Shown one piece after another: positions 1 to 12,305 of a stretch of DNA of 64,000 nt. The notes under the pieces were generated by a model, which was not told where the DNA came from, did no database searches, and worked only from the letters and a program-made list of their open reading frames with translations. Position numbers and translations under genes: made by a program. The DNA lies in the NCBI RefSeq assembly GCF_000499845.2, contig NW_027174112.1, positions 1 through 64,000 on the forward strand, written 5' to 3'. Within the stretch, counting starts at the first letter, position 1; each line of letters opens with the position of its first letter. This DNA comes from Phaseolus vulgaris. Lineage: Eukaryota; Streptophyta; Magnoliopsida; Fabales; Fabaceae.

Positions 1-109
1 TCCTCCTCCTCTCGCACCTTCGTTTGCACCACAACCACCACCTGCAACTTCCTCCTCCTTCTCCAATGGTTCTTTGTTTTATGAAAATTTACCCACTTCA
101 ATGTCCTAA
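1..109 (+). CDS. 3' end of an unidentified Pro/Ser-rich protein gene (partial)
   Basis: Frame 2 is open from the window edge to a TAA at 107-109 and gives 35 residues. It begins with a Pro-rich stretch (PPPLAPSFAPQPPP), continues through a Ser-rich stretch and ends in ENLPTSMS. The codons look like real plant coding sequence, with Pro/Ser/Ala codons and a C-rich upstream part, and base composition turns sharply AT-rich after the stop, as expected at a gene's 3' end. The start and any domain lie outside the window, so I cannot name the product. Frame 3 is also open, to 139, but its translation is less protein-like. Confidence 0.45.
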   Translation, partial: PPPLAPSFAPQPPPATSSSFSNGSLFYENLPTSMS

Positions 110-779
110 AAGCCAACACCAACTCTCTGAAGCTTGAAGAAAAACACAGTGAGAAAACTTTTTTCAAAATAATAATAATAATATTCAAGAATTTATGACA
201 CACAAATTTTTCAATAGATAAAATAAAATTGATTTTGAATCAACATATCAATATTTTATCTAATTACATTATTTATTATTAGAAATGAATAAAACTATGC
301 AGCCATACACATTCAAAAATAAATATTAAATAAGTATTTAAATATCCATGATAATAAATATAGATATTTTAATCATTTAATTATTTTTCATACTAATAAA
401 AATTTCAATGGTTTCTAACTTGCATAAACGAGTGATAAAGTGCTATTAATAAAAAATGATTTACAATTTAATTCTGAAAATTTATTTATTTTTATAAAAT
501 TAAAGTTATTTTGAAGAGATAGCTTTATTTAAATTTAATTATGTGGCGTAATTATTTTTAAAAATTAATTTTATTAATAATATTTTTTTGTTATGTAATT
601 TAATTTATAATTTTTTTTGAGCTGATATTTTAAAAATAATATTTAATTAATTTTATTTAAATTTCAGAAATTACAAACTCATGACCACTCATGAATATAT
701 AGAGTGTGATCCTGGTATAGTTTTTTTAAAATAAAAATAAATTATTATTATTATTATTAGTAATAAAATAAACAATTAT
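110..779. other. AT-rich 3' flank, no gene seen
   Basis: After the stop at 109 the sequence becomes very AT-rich with short A/T runs and an (ATT) stretch near 745-760. No coding-like segment or recognisable element was found. Confidence 0.5.
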
Positions 780-1235
780 ATTTAGCGACCAAAAGAAATT
801 TGGTGGCTAAAAAATATATATATTTGGTGGCTGATTCGAGGGTAAAAATAAACAATTATATTTAGTGACCAAAGAAAAATCGGTGGCTAAACAATAATCA
901 TATTCGATGACTAATTCGGTAGCAGAAAATAAGCAATAATATTTAGCGACCGAATTAAAATCGTTGGCTAAAAAAGAAACATAATCGGTGGCTAATTCGG
1001 TCGCATATATATTTTTCCAATTTATACAAAACAGTCACCACTTTAGCGACCGTTTATTTTGTCACTCTCAAGTTCGATCGCTGATTCGGTCGCAAAACTA
1101 ACTAACATCATTAATAATTCAGTTAGTCACTATTTCGGTTGCAAATTTAACACTACAGGTATTCGATGGTTATTTCGATTGCAAATTACGACCACTTATT
1201 TTCGGTCGCTGAATTCGGTGACTAAATTGTTATTT
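780..1235. repeat. Subterminal-type repeat block of a DNA transposon (GCGACC / GGTCGC / GGTGGCTAA motifs)
   Basis: The motifs TTTAGCGACC, GGTGGCTAA and TTCGGTCGCA recur in both orientations roughly every 20-60 bases. Dense, bidirectional, short motif copies of this kind are typical of subterminal regions of plant CACTA-type (En/Spm) transposons, where transposase binds. No clear terminal CACTA repeat or target duplication was found at the edges, so this may be one end of a truncated or older element. The short ORF at 1059-1262 is a by-product of the repeats. Confidence 0.45.
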
Positions 1236-2335
1236 ACTTGTAATTCATACCTAAATGTCTGAATTTTTTTTATTGGTTATTAAAATCTTATAAACGATCG
1301 AGACCTGAACTCAAATGACAACAATCTAACAAAGACAAAGAGGAAACATTTCCAATTCATACAAAGAAGAATTGTATTAGAATATTTAACTTAATAATAG
1401 AATATTTGGGAGAAGAGATGTTGACACTTAGGTATTTGTTTTTCTTTTAGTTATTTTTTATATTTTTTCTTTTCTCACCTTTCTTGATTTCAACAAATTG
1501 AAAATAAAATAAAATTCAGCTAATAATACTGGTAAGACAATTTCAAATATGGAATCGGGTTTCTCATACCCCAAATTTCCAGAGGGAGTAGTAGAAAAGT
1601 CTACCCTTTAGAAACACAACATACTTTTATGTTACTTTTGAGTGGGAGTTTATTTTTCTCATTACTTTATATAAACACGTAATATTTTTCTTTTAAATAA
1701 CCATTCCAGAATAATAAATAAGCACGCACCACAAAAAAAAAAACATTTTAATGATATATACTTTTATATTGTTTCTTAAGAAAAATATTTCTCACTAATA
1801 ACAAAACAAATTTCTAGGTATTTCTAGCGATGATATATACTTCAAATGATGTCATTATCTTCTTGGAGTGATTGGTTGATTTCTCTTAATTAGATTGGTG
1901 TTTGGAACCTTTACAATGTATGAGATATTTGAGAAATTAATCTTTGGTGATTCATGTTTAACGTTTTGTCTAGGTTTTGAAGTTGTAATATGTGTGTAGG
2001 TTTGTTGGTTTTTTGTTTCTTTCTCGCAAGGTCAGTTTAATGTGTATGACTCTTGGGTGTTTGGCTTGTTGGCAAAGATCCTATTTATTTGTTAGATTAT
2101 TGTCTCTTTTTGTGAGAATGTTGATTCATTTCGAGAGTTGATGTAATTGTATTCTATTGTGTTCATGCTTCATGTCTTTTATATGTCAATTTGGCTGATG
2201 TGATGTGTTGTAGTGTCTGTTGGATCCCAATCTGATTGGGTGTTAAGAAGTTTGATCTAGATTTTCTTGTATAAGAATTGAGACATTCCTAAAATGTCTC
2301 ATTTTATTTTATTTATTTGTCATTGATGAAAAAAA
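1236..2335. other. Intergenic repeat-derived sequence; part is paralogous to 24520-24720
   Basis: Two stretches near 1310-1395 and 1720-1810 match, with scattered differences, the sequence at 24520-24720 just beyond the copia element, including the block around AATAAGCACGCACCAC. The part from about 1860 to 2335 ends in T-rich sequence followed by GATGAAAAAAAA, which could be a LINE 3' tail on the plus strand, but no reverse-transcriptase or RNase H coding is visible. No gene found. Confidence 0.35.
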
Positions 2336-3252
2336 ATATTCTTGAAGGAATTGTACCTTTATGGATTAGGGGGGGCCCAAGTAATACATGTCCGCTGGGT
2401 ACACAATTTGTTGACGTGTCGGTTGTCTTCAAGTTCCTTCAAGCTTCCTTCTTTCGCTGTAGATGCTCCGTCGGTCGGGACTACTTGCGATTTCACTTTG
2501 ACACTCAAGTCAGTGCTATGATTTAGGTGTACTCATGTGGGATCTGAAAAACATACCTTATTCTCTCTACCAGAGTCCTATTTATAGTGTTGACTTAAGG
2601 GCTTTTACCTGTGTGGACTGGATAGTCAGCTAACAACGAACATGTGGAGTGGCTCCCTGATATCGTGGAAGTGTATTTTTCAATTTGATCAATTTCTATC
2701 GTTGCATTGAGATATTTTTCGGAAATTTCGGAGCGTGCATTTGACCCATTCAACATTACTTGTAATTGCTTCTTTATTACGTATTTATTATGTTGTAAAT
2801 GTTATTTGATTTGGGTGGTCGGTTCCCGATCGTCCGATGTCTAACTGGTACACTTGTCCTCCAGGCTCGAAGAGATTCATCTCTGAAGAGTCGAGTATGA
2901 TGGTTGGAATTCCCGAGGTTATGCATGACTGTTGGCAACATTAAATGCGTGGCAGAGATGTGGCGCTTGATATAGTCGTCGTTTCGTGATGCATTGTTTC
3001 ATCAGATGCATTCAACGGTGGAAATTTGGTGTCGTTTCATATGCCGAGTGGTGTTGATCATTGGATCATGTTAGATCTAACAGTGTTAGACGAATGGTAG
3101 AGGACCCTCTCTCCTAGTTGCCTTGCTATAAATAGCACTTCATTGAGACATAGAAAGGTTTACGCTTTCCTTCTTGCTCTTAAACCCTGTGTCGTTTGCT
3201 CCGAGTGTCGAGTCCCCTAATTTCTTTGAGTTGTCAAATTTTCAGGTCAGTA
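2336..3252 (+). other. 5' region of the Transposase_28-like element (LTR- or promoter-like)
   Basis: This stretch is richer in G and C than its surroundings and leads into the coding region that starts at 3253. It contains a TATA box at 3127-3134 and no coding-like ORF of its own. It could be the 5' untranslated/LTR part of the same decayed element. No matching downstream terminal repeat was recognised. Confidence 0.3.
3127..3134 (+). promoter_or_regulatory. TATA box upstream of the decayed transposon gene
   Basis: TATAAATA in the context GCTATAAATAGC, about 120 bases before the ATG at 3253. The spacing fits a plant core promoter plus a short leader. Confidence 0.4.
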
Positions 3253-5003
3253 ATGTCTTCCTCTCTGGATTCTTCTGATAATGTTGTAAATATTGAGTCA
3301 TCTGTGACACACTGCATCTGATAGTGCGAGAAAGGGTGGTGGGTTGAGTCAGTCGTCGGACGTCCCAAGTTATGATTGGGTTGATCCCTCGGTTCTAAAA
3401 ATTCCCACTAGGTTAAGGGATTCTGATAGCTTAAACCAGTTCTTATTTAAAAATTCATTTTTGACGTCCAACTGTCTGTCTGATGCGATAATGGCTTATA
3501 TTTTTGGTCTTACCGACCGCGTATGTTATGGTCGGGAAAACGCGCCACATGACTTCTTCTTTGTGTATAATACTTTTTTCGCTGATTTGTACATAACTTT
3601 ACCTTTTGATGATTTTACAATGGGGGTTCTTCGGATTCTCAATTTAACACCTACCTAATTGCATCCCAACTCGTGGGCGGCCTTTCAGGCGTTCCGAGTA
3701 CTCTGTCATCTTTTCAAGCTTGTGTCCACACTCGAAGTTTTTTTATATTACTATAATAGGCGTCCGAGAACTCCTGTGAGTTGGTTATCTTTATCTAGCC
3801 GACCAGGGAACATTCGTTTTGCTGCCTCTACTACCTCTTATAAAAATTTTAAAGAAAAATACTTCGTGGAACCGGATGACCGAGATTATTTTTATAATGC
3901 GGACGGGACAACCAAATTTCCTTTCCATTGAACGGAAGAATCCAACCCAACTTGGTAACTGGTTGTGCTCGTCCATGTCACCGTTTGATAGAGAAATTTT
4001 GGTAGGTTTTGATCAACTTCCCTATAAACTTCTTACCCAAGAACTGATAGCTTTACACGGGTCATTCAAGAAGTGGGCGAATTTCAATGGTACGTAGATT
4101 TCTTGTATCTGATTGTGCATTCGCTATGTTGATGTAGTTTACTTTTATATGTACTTTGCATGTATTATCTTATGAATGGATCCGACCTTGAGCAATTTCA
4201 TGAGTAACCACAAGCGACAAGCGGTCGCACAGAAGCTTGGAAGCTTTGAGGGAATCGAAAAAGAAAAAGTTGTTGCTACAGTGGAGGTTATTCTTGTTAC
4301 TGCGGCGATTCCTCCGTTCATCAGTCGAAAGAGGGGTCATCCGCCAAAGGTTCATAATGGGTTTGAGGTTGGACAGTCGTCTGTTAGGCAGCCTTCTATG
4401 TTGAGCCCTTCGATGCAAGTGGTCCAGGCTATGCAGTTCGACCTCCTTCCAGAAGATGAAGGTGTTCTGGCAGCTATTTCCACCAGAAACTTAAGATAAG
4501 AGCTAGTGGAATTGAAAAGTTGCGCTACCGTCGTGGGCAAGACACTTGATGATTAACTGAATAGGACTAGCACAGTGTAGTGCATAAGTTGAGGGCCGAG
4601 TTGGAGGAGTCAGCCAGTTCCTTGAAGGCGGCTTTGGAAGCTGCCAAGGCTTGTAGGAAGAAAATGCAACAGAACGATCGGATGGCTCAAGAACAACAAG
4701 AGGCTTTGAAGGCAACTCTCACCAAAGTGGAGGCCGAGAGGGATCAACTTCTGAAAGAAAAATCTAATGCTAAAGCAAAAGAAAAATCTCTTACCGCTAA
4801 AATGGAGAAGTGCCAAGAATTCATGCTATGAATTAATAAAGAAAGTTTTTATTAGGATATCCAGCAGGTAGCCTTTTATCATGGCGTGCCGACGAATGAC
4901 CCTCAGTATGACTTGGGTAAAGATGTAGTAAATAGCAACCTGGTATCACTTGGTGAAAGTGCTGACAATGTGATTGACGAAGAAGAACCTCAGCGTATCG
5001 AGG
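3253..5003 (+). pseudogene. Decayed 'putative gypsy-type transposon' gene (Transposase_28-like) with coiled-coil C-terminal part
   Basis: The translation begins with a Ser-rich start (MSSSLDSSD) at 3253. It continues, after a frame change near 3310, as SYDWVDPSVL, then PFDDFTMGVLRILNL, HPNSWAAFQAFRVLC, WLSLSSRPGN and YFYNADGTTKFPFH, a pattern I associate with the plant Transposase_28 family (PF04195). The second half (4580-4831) is Glu/Lys/Ala-rich heptad-like coiled coil, and a further coding-like stretch runs from about 4858 to 5003. Breaks: frame change near 3310, TAA at 3656-3658 inside the conserved core, TGA at 3929-3931, a frame change just after it, a possible intron from 4090, and stops at 4829-4831 and near 4852. 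The 3' end stops exactly where the segmental repeat unit begins. No gypsy polymerase is present. The family assignment is by recall. Confidence 0.6.
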
Positions 5004-5339
5004 TGACTCTTCTAAAGATATTTTTTTAATAGTTTAAATTTATTTAAAACAACAAATTGAAAAAAAAAAAAAAAATTGAGTTTGACATTTTTTTTATAAT
5101 TTTAATATTTTATTAATTATGGGTAAAAAGATATATATTAAATGTAGTTGTATTAGTTAAAATTTATTTAAAATTACCAATTCAACAAAAGAGTAATTAA
5201 ATAAGATTTGAGTTTGTTTGTTTTAAATTGAAAGAAACGGTTTTGAATTATAAAAAAAAGGTTTTGAATTAAGAGAAATTGCTTAAAACTATTTTGTTTT
5301 CAAAATCAGTTGAAGGGTGTCAAGTAAAAATTCCGACGG

Positions 5340-5690
5340 GGGAAAATGAGCCAAAATATTGAAGAAGATATGAAGGGAGACATGGGCAGAGAATTAGAAA
5401 TAACTTATACCGCCACTCCCCACCGCAACAATCATTGGCTTGGCACGCATGCGTGTCACGCTGGTGTCGCCTTCGTCGTGTGATTGGCGGTTCTGGCGTG
5501 AAGGAAGAGTAATGGATTCGGGCGCAGGACTTTGAAAACTTCAAGGTGGAAGAAAGGATGAAGATAATAAAGAAAATCCGCTGGAAGATTCTTCTGTGGC
5601 TTTCTCCGAGGGAGAGTCTACCGCCAACATTTTCTATTGCATTTTCCGTAACCTCTCTCTCTCCTTTATCATTACTCTCGAAATGAATTT
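5340..5690 (+). pseudogene. Degenerate paralogue of the 123-residue ORF at 47431-47802
   Basis: The reading GVSRRCRLRRVIGGSGVKEE is shared with the second unit, but here the next codon is TAA (about 5510), where the other copy has a Ser codon. Downstream, an indel shifts the frame, so the acidic NKENP segment is lost, although the later SPRESLPPTFSI stretch is still recognisable. Function unknown. Confidence 0.45.
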
Positions 5691-7011
5691 TTCATTTTCC
5701 TTCATTTTTATTTAATTTTATTCGCGACAAACTACCATCAACACGTAACACCCAACCACAACAACCACCTCCATGAACAACCACCATACACCCTCCCTAC
5801 ACAGACCAAGAAAACACCATCCACCACCCCCTAGTGCTATGAAAGTTGCTTAGGAAAACATGGATAATATTAAATTACTAATGAGAAGAATTAATTTATT
5901 TGATGAATGGTAGATAAATTTGGGAAATTGTGTCCTTATTTTTGTCTTTGTGTATGAGAGATTCAGATGATGAATATCTCCTTTTGCAGCTTAATTCAAA
6001 TGGAAAAGGTAGGATTGCTTACTAAAATAAAGAAATCTTATTATGTCATTAATAAAAATTATATCTCTGTAATCATTGTATTTTTTTTATTTCTCTTGAT
6101 TATGGTTTAGTTATTTTTATTACTATTTTATATTATAAGTTTTTATTGAATTTGTTTTGACCATTTTGGTAAGTTTGTTATTTGAGAATATGTTTTGATT
6201 TTTAAATTTCATTGTTATGGTTTTGTTATTTTTTTAATATTGTATATTATAAGTTTTTTTATTGAATTTGTTTTGACCATTTTGGTAAGTTTGTTATGCA
6301 ACAAGAGAATTTGTTTTGATTTTAGAATTTTATTCTTCGGTGGAAAGATCTTATAAATGAGAATTTTCTTTAAATTGAAAGGATTTTTTTCTAACGTTTG
6401 TTTTTGTTATTTGTTTTGTTTGAATTTTGAAAGAATTATTTTATTTGTGTATTTTTTGAGTTTTAGAAAGGGAACATTAGTGTGTTTTATTTAAGAAATC
6501 TAAAAGATTTCTTTTTAATTTGAATGTTGTAAGAAAAGTTTATTTAACTCTCTCATGTAAAAAATATATTAGGTTTTAAGGTGAATATTTAATTATGATT
6601 GAAAACTAAAAAAGAAAGTAAAATATTCAAAACGAAATATTTTAAAATCGTTTTCTTAAATATTCATAAATCAATTAAAATTATTTTTGGTGAATTTTAT
6701 ATTTTATTTGTTTCTTAATTAATTAGTTTAGTTCAAATTTTATATTAATTTTTTGTAAGCAAACCAAATTAAATTATGTATTACGTTAAACTATAATATT
6801 ATACATTTAGAGTTAGTTAAAAACTAAAAAAAATATATAATTTTGAAAACATGGTAACAAAAATGTAAATATGTATATAGTTTCTGTTGCTAATATTAGT
6901 AATTTATCTATCAAATTAAAATTGCAAATATGAAGTAATTATAAAAAAATATACTATGTTTTTATTTTAGAATTTAAAAACAATAATAACTTGTTTATTT
7001 GTTTCATATTT

Positions 7012-7383
7012 ATATTGCATGATAAGATCAATTCATATTCCATTAAACTTGAATTTCATGATTGAGATATGAGCATCTAAAATTGGTTGCAATTCATCAG
7101 CGACCTCCTCCATGTTAGCTAGGATATCACATCATGCAATGTGTACAAAAAATCATTATATATGTTGATGAAAACATGAAAAATCTGTTATTTATCTATT
7201 ATCTTTTTGTAACTGATTTTTCATGTTTTCATCAACATGAAATTTTTTTCTACACATTGCATTATATCCTAACTATCATGGAGGAGTCCTTTGATATATA
7301 GTAAATTCCAAATGCTTATGTCTCAATTATGAAATTCAAGTTTAATGGAATATCAATTGATCTCATCCATGCAATATAAGAAT
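7012..7383. repeat. Long foldback (inverted repeat, arms about 170 bp)
   Basis: The left arm (about 7012-7185) is the approximate reverse complement of the right arm (about 7210-7383). For example, GATGAAAACATGAAAAATC pairs with GATTTTTCATGTTTTCATC around a short loop near 7190-7210, and CCATTAAACTTGAATTTCAT pairs with ATGAAATTCAAGTTTAATGG at the outer end. Most of the arm length pairs with mismatches. It could be a foldback/MITE-type element or a source of hairpin RNA. A second copy is at 49098-49450. Confidence 0.65.
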
Positions 7384-8427
7384 ATAAACAAATATACACT
7401 AGTTAAAGACAATATATTTAATGGAATGATGAAGATTATGAGAATAAAGAGGAGAATGGTAGTGTTCACCGTAACCTTGTCGTGTACTTGGATTCAATGT
7501 CTGGTTCCATAGTTATTATGATTGAGAAAAAGTGTTAATACTTTAATATCTAAAAGAATGTATGGTAAAGGAGGGATTTTACTTTTTATATTTGTATAAA
7601 GTTGTTCCCTATATAACGTGTGCAACCACTCATTCATTGGCCATTTACTTATTATTACGTTTAAACTTTATATTTCTTACCATGGAATTCATCATAATTT
7701 TATCTCAATTTCAGTTGCAATGTTTAACTATCCTTTTTATTTATTTAGGAATAAAGATTCTTCAAAACTCCTATTTTTATTCTATTCTTACCAAACTATC
7801 TAAGCGCTCTTTTTGAAGACTGGAAAGATAAAAGACAAAATATTATGTTGGGAATCTCTCCTTAGTTTAGTGGGAGACCGTGACAAATGAATATTGGTAA
7901 TTGATCCATTGAGTATATTTAATGATGGACATTCCGAAATCTTGGGATTGTATCTTTCTCTGAAGACTTTGAAGCTCAGTCTATAAAGTTGATTATTTTT
8001 AAGGTATCTTGAAAATACGACAAACATTAGTTATCCATTATCTCTTTATGAAAAAGTTTTATTATCATTCTCTATATAAAGAGAACTTGTGAGGAAGAGA
8101 TAAAAGTAAGGGAGAAGAGCAACATAGAGAGAAATGAGAGAATAGAAATTCACCATAGCGAGATTAGAAATCTTAGTGAGATGTTATAGAGACTTTGTAA
8201 TTCATCATTGTTAGGTGAGATTAAGTGTTATCCTTAAGAATGAGAGAAACAAATATTGTAATCAACTTTCATAGTTGAAACATTTTATGGATGAGGTTTC
8301 GAGGGTTTTTATTTCTCAAATTGAGGAAATTTTCCCAAGTTAAAATTCTTGGTATTATTATTCTATTTTGTTATATTTTTTATTATTTACTTATTGCTTC
8401 TGCAATTGCCCATTTTGTATCTACATT

Positions 8428-8790
8428 AAAGAATGTGAATAAGTTATGAATTTTTCAACATTTTAAACATGTTGAATAATGTGATAAAGATGTAAATATA
8501 AAAAAAATAAGATAAAAAGGATTTTAAGGTCTTTTATTTTTTCCATGTAATCTTTGTTAAATGTTTCTTTGAGCATATAAGGAAATAGAAATCAAAAGAG
8601 ATATGGTCACACTATGGTGCATGTCTCAACCCAACTCTTAATGATCATTCCCAAACATAATTAATTCTATCATATTTACTAATGGTCTCTCACCCGTGAC
8701 TTAGTCTTACCGACTAAAATTTTAAATTGTTTATCTATTTTAAATTTTGTGGTCTCTTTATGAAATTATGTACATTTTGAGATACTTAAA
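8428..8790. repeat. Dispersed repeat, copy 1 of 3
   Basis: The block with TATGGTCACACTATGGTGCA and the following CCCAAACATAATTAATTC is repeated with small indels at 10640-10985 and at about 50405-50750. No coding potential seen. Confidence 0.6.
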
Positions 8791-9700
8791 ATTATTATTA
8801 TAGTTAAGGAAATATCATACATTAACAAATAATGATGAATTGGATTATTAGATTATGTTACCATTAATTTATTTAATGATAAAATTAAAAAATGTAATAC
8901 AATTGTTGATATCTAAAAAATACATAGACATAATGATAAAATTAAAAAGAATTAAGGATATACAAAGGCTGTGATAACAATAAAAATAAAAAATTGTGAC
9001 GTCTTTGTATGCGTCACAGGGACGAGATGCATTGCGAGATGAGTTAAGGATATGTAACGAGTGAGCATTAAATATTAATGAATCCAGATCAACACACATC
9101 ACGAATGTGAAAAGTTCAGAATTCTAAGTAATTATTTTTAATATTTTTTAAATTCCAATTCCACCAATGGTTGTGGGTTTTTGTCGCCCCAACAATACTC
9201 CTTCTACGCATACTCTTCTTCTTCTTCTCCCACATGGTTGTGACAGTGAAAAACTGAAGAACATAAAATTATTTTGCAACTGGAATGCAGAACGATACTT
9301 TTGCCTCCAGCTCAAAAAATATATACGTTTATATATCTCGATAAATAAGTTGCTCTTAAGAACGTTTCGGAAAGGGACGGTAAACTTTTCATTCCTATTC
9401 ATTTAAAACATAGCGGTGTTTTTCAAAATAAAAGAAAATTATCATTAATGTCAGAATTTTATGAACAAACATAAAAAACTCTACTTTTGCAAGATACATT
9501 TGAGTAAAAAAAAAAGCATACTATCTTTAACAACATTGCATAAAATAACAACTAAGTGTTTCTACAATCTAAATTTTAAAAAAAATAAAAAATTAAAGAC
9601 ACATAATGACATCTATCTAGGTAATAATTACATGTGATTTGAATGTTGAGGAGTTAGTTAGTAGGAGGAGCAACTAATTCCCTCTTGATCTTGATGTGGT
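8791..9700. other. Intergenic sequence with a promoter fragment of the small-gene family
   Basis: Around 9003-9110 the sequence (GCGTCACAGGGACGAGATGC, then GAGTTAAGGATATGTAACGA) matches the upstream flank of small-gene copies B and C, so it is a detached piece of their 5' region. The remainder is AT-rich with no gene recognised; the two opposite ORFs near 9148-9406 overlap each other and resemble nothing known. Confidence 0.4.
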
Positions 9701-10046
9701 TCAAAGTATGTTCTTCAACACCCATTTCTTGCGCACGCACATCCCACTTTTTGCTATCTACATAGCAAAATCAACACACCACGGATGCTCATATCATACT
9801 TTACTAAAAACATACACCAAATATTCTTATAAATTATTATTTTTATTTTCTTTTTTACACGAAAATCATGCTCATATCATATTCTGGTTCGAACTCATCT
9901 CGCCATTTTCATTTTGAACAGAGCATGGGTATCGATGAAGTAGCACGAGAGGTTTACAGAAGAAGATTACAAGTAATGAAAGTCACCTCATTATTCTTCG
10001 TCTCATCGCAGCGAACATGCTTTCGTCCATTATCAGCAAGAGCCAT
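9701..10046 (-). CDS. Small two-exon gene family, copy A (shortened C-terminus)
   Basis: Exon 1 is 10046-9987 (20 codons, starting MALADNGRK), followed by a GT donor. Exon 2 is 9757-9701 (IAKSGMCVRKKWVLKNIL, then TGA), preceded by a T-rich tract and TAG acceptor. Joined in phase 0 they give 38 residues. Compared with copy D, the segment after KNIL is lost by a deletion that brings a TGA into frame. The product would be a short basic peptide without an obvious signal peptide or membrane helix. Without splicing, exon 1 would run on to only 30 residues. I do not recognise the family. It closes segmental unit 1, as copy E closes unit 2. The conserved exon borders in several copies support the gene structure. 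Confidence 0.45.
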
Positions 10047-10640
10047 GTCTGTCACACAATATTTTCTCTGCTCCTCACTTATCTCTTCGGTTCTTTCTTT
10101 ATTTTCTCTGCTACCGTTGGCTTGTTATAAAGGCACTTCTGTTTACTAATAGAAAATTACTTAGTGGCAAGTTACAAGCAAGGCTCGGAGAGGGATGCCT
10201 ACGTGGCGGGATGGGATTTTGTGTCTTCAAAACGCGTTAATTATGTTCTGATAAGATTACTTATTTTTAATATTATTTTAACAACATCAACGAATTGGTT
10301 TCATAACCACATTACTGTCTTTTGGACTTGCTTGGTATGGGCTACCTGATGGTCGCTCTACTCAATCCAATTCCTAGCACCCTTGATCGGAGCGTGCGAG
10401 GCGAATGTTGGTTTCTCGAGAACGTAGGTTCATCCTTCTGAGGCGTGAATCTAATAGTCCAGATGTTGATTTTTAACTTGACTCGTGGTATGCTCGTGGC
10501 TTTGGTGACGACACTTGGCTATAACGTTCTAGAACACCAGCGTTGACGTAACGTTCTAGATCGAAGAAAGGCGAAGAGGGTTAGTTGATTATTTACTTAT
10601 GTCCATTTTATTTCTATATTGAAGAGTGAATGTCCATTTT
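10047..10640. other. 5' flank of small-gene copy A and unassigned sequence
   Basis: On the minus strand a TATA-like TTTATAAC lies about 80-90 bases before the copy A start, at about 10123-10130. The part from 10160 to 10580 is less AT-rich (ACGTGGCGGG, repeated AACGTTCTAGA) but gives no convincing protein. No gene found. Confidence 0.3.
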
Positions 10641-10985
10641 ATTTCTATACTAAAGATATACTAAAGAGTGAGAATTAGTTCGATTTTTCCAATATATTAA
10701 ACATGTTGAATAATATGATAAAGATGTAAATATATAAAAAAAAAATAAGATAAAAAGGATTTTAAGCTCTTTCTAGTTTTTCCATGTAATCTTTGTTAAA
10801 TGTTCTTTCAGCATATCAAGAAATAGAAATCAAGAGATATGGTCACACTATGGTGCAGGTCTCAACCCAACTTCTTAATGATCATTCCCAAACATAATTA
10901 ATTCTATCATATTTACTAATGGTCTCTCAAATTTTAAATTTTGTGGTCTCTTTATCAAATTATGTACATTTTCAGATACTTAAAA
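10640..10985. repeat. Dispersed repeat, copy 2 of 3
   Basis: Matches 8428-8790 closely, with short deletions, including one that removes the CACCCGTGACTTAGTC part. Confidence 0.6.
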
Positions 10986-12255
10986 TACATGTGAGAAGGC
11001 ATTCGTAACAGTTTTTGGTTTTTGTAGTGTTAGGTGTGTTTCCTTATTAAACACTATCAAATATCAAACATAGATACTTTCCTCCTCCAATTTTAGTGAT
11101 TGAGTAAAAAAAATAAAACACCCTAATTTTAGCGATTGAGATAAGAAAAAACAAATGATTTAACCTAAAACACATTATTATTATTAATAGTGACGCTTTT
11201 ATTTTTTATTTTTATCAATTAGATATAATTATATTTAATATTAAAATTCGAATAAACTAGGTCATCATTTGCACACTTATATTAACCGTATAAATTTATA
11301 ATTCATTTTAATAAATACGAATAATACATATCAGAAGACACACGTATTTTTTGAGTGCACCTATTAATATATTGTGATTGAAACGTAGCCAACATAGTAG
11401 TGATATATGGTAAATTTATAAATATTATGTAAAATTATAACAATTTTTGTTACCTGCATTATTTATTGACTAAGTCAAATGTCGAATGATGTCAATCTCC
11501 TTTCTAGAACAACATCTATCATATTAATAATGTTGTTTCTTCTTTCTCTATAATTTTTTCTTCGTATAGATAGTTCATTTATCATTTGTTCAATGATAGT
11601 TTTTCTTCTTCTATTTACAACATTTAGTCTTTAAGTTTGTCTTTGTTGTTCTAATGTTGATCTTTTATCACTTATATTTTTCATGTCATTATATAACCTA
11701 TTAAAATGTGAAAAAATAAAAAACATTAGAAAAATATTTAAAAAATTATAAAAAAATATTTATATTTATTTTTAATTAAACAATTTTAAAATAACTAAAT
11801 AATTTATTTTTTAAATAAGATTATATAATTTTTTTAATACTATTTTTTTATAAAACTACAGTAAAAAAAACTCAAAATATGTTTATAAAAAAACTTACAT
11901 TACAACACAGTAAAAATGAAAAATATATAACTATTAATAAAATATAAAAAACATACTATCAATTTATTCTTAATCTTTATTTTCCTTTCCAATTGTTCTT
12001 TTTCTTTCAATTATTTTATTATAAAAAATAAAATTGTAATATATCAGATTTCCACAAAATCAACGTTGTTACAAAATTTTACTTTATTATCATCAAAACA
12101 ATATATCACCTTCACTAATATTATAATTTTTTTAACGATCTTTATTTACCTAGACACCAGTTTTTTTATTCCATAATATATCTTTATTAAATTATTTTGA
12201 GTCTATAATTGTCAAAATAAGTATTTAATTTATTTATTTTAGATCTTATAACTAA

Positions 12256-12305
<50 letters not shown>

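Larger units (their letters stand above)
5004..9100. repeat. Segmental duplication unit 1 (paralogous to 47126-50935)
   Basis: From TCTTCTAAAGATATTTTTTT the sequence runs collinear with 47126 onward: the coding-like block at 5340-5690, the stretch of TTGACCATTTTGG repeats near 6160-6290, the foldback at 7012-7383, the segment around 7560-8290, and the segment to about 8960. Differences are small indels and scattered substitutions. A third partial copy of its first 420 bases lies at 12712-13130, and part of its end recurs at 10640-10985. No complete gene is seen inside it except the degenerate block listed separately. Confidence 0.7.

Noticed and set aside
3819..4097. 92-residue ORF as an independent gene
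   Set aside because: Its second half is simply the continuation, after a frameshift, of the Transposase_28-like translation.
12259..12301. (TA)n run as a possible regulatory or origin-like element
   Set aside because: Plain microsatellite; nothing around it supports a function.
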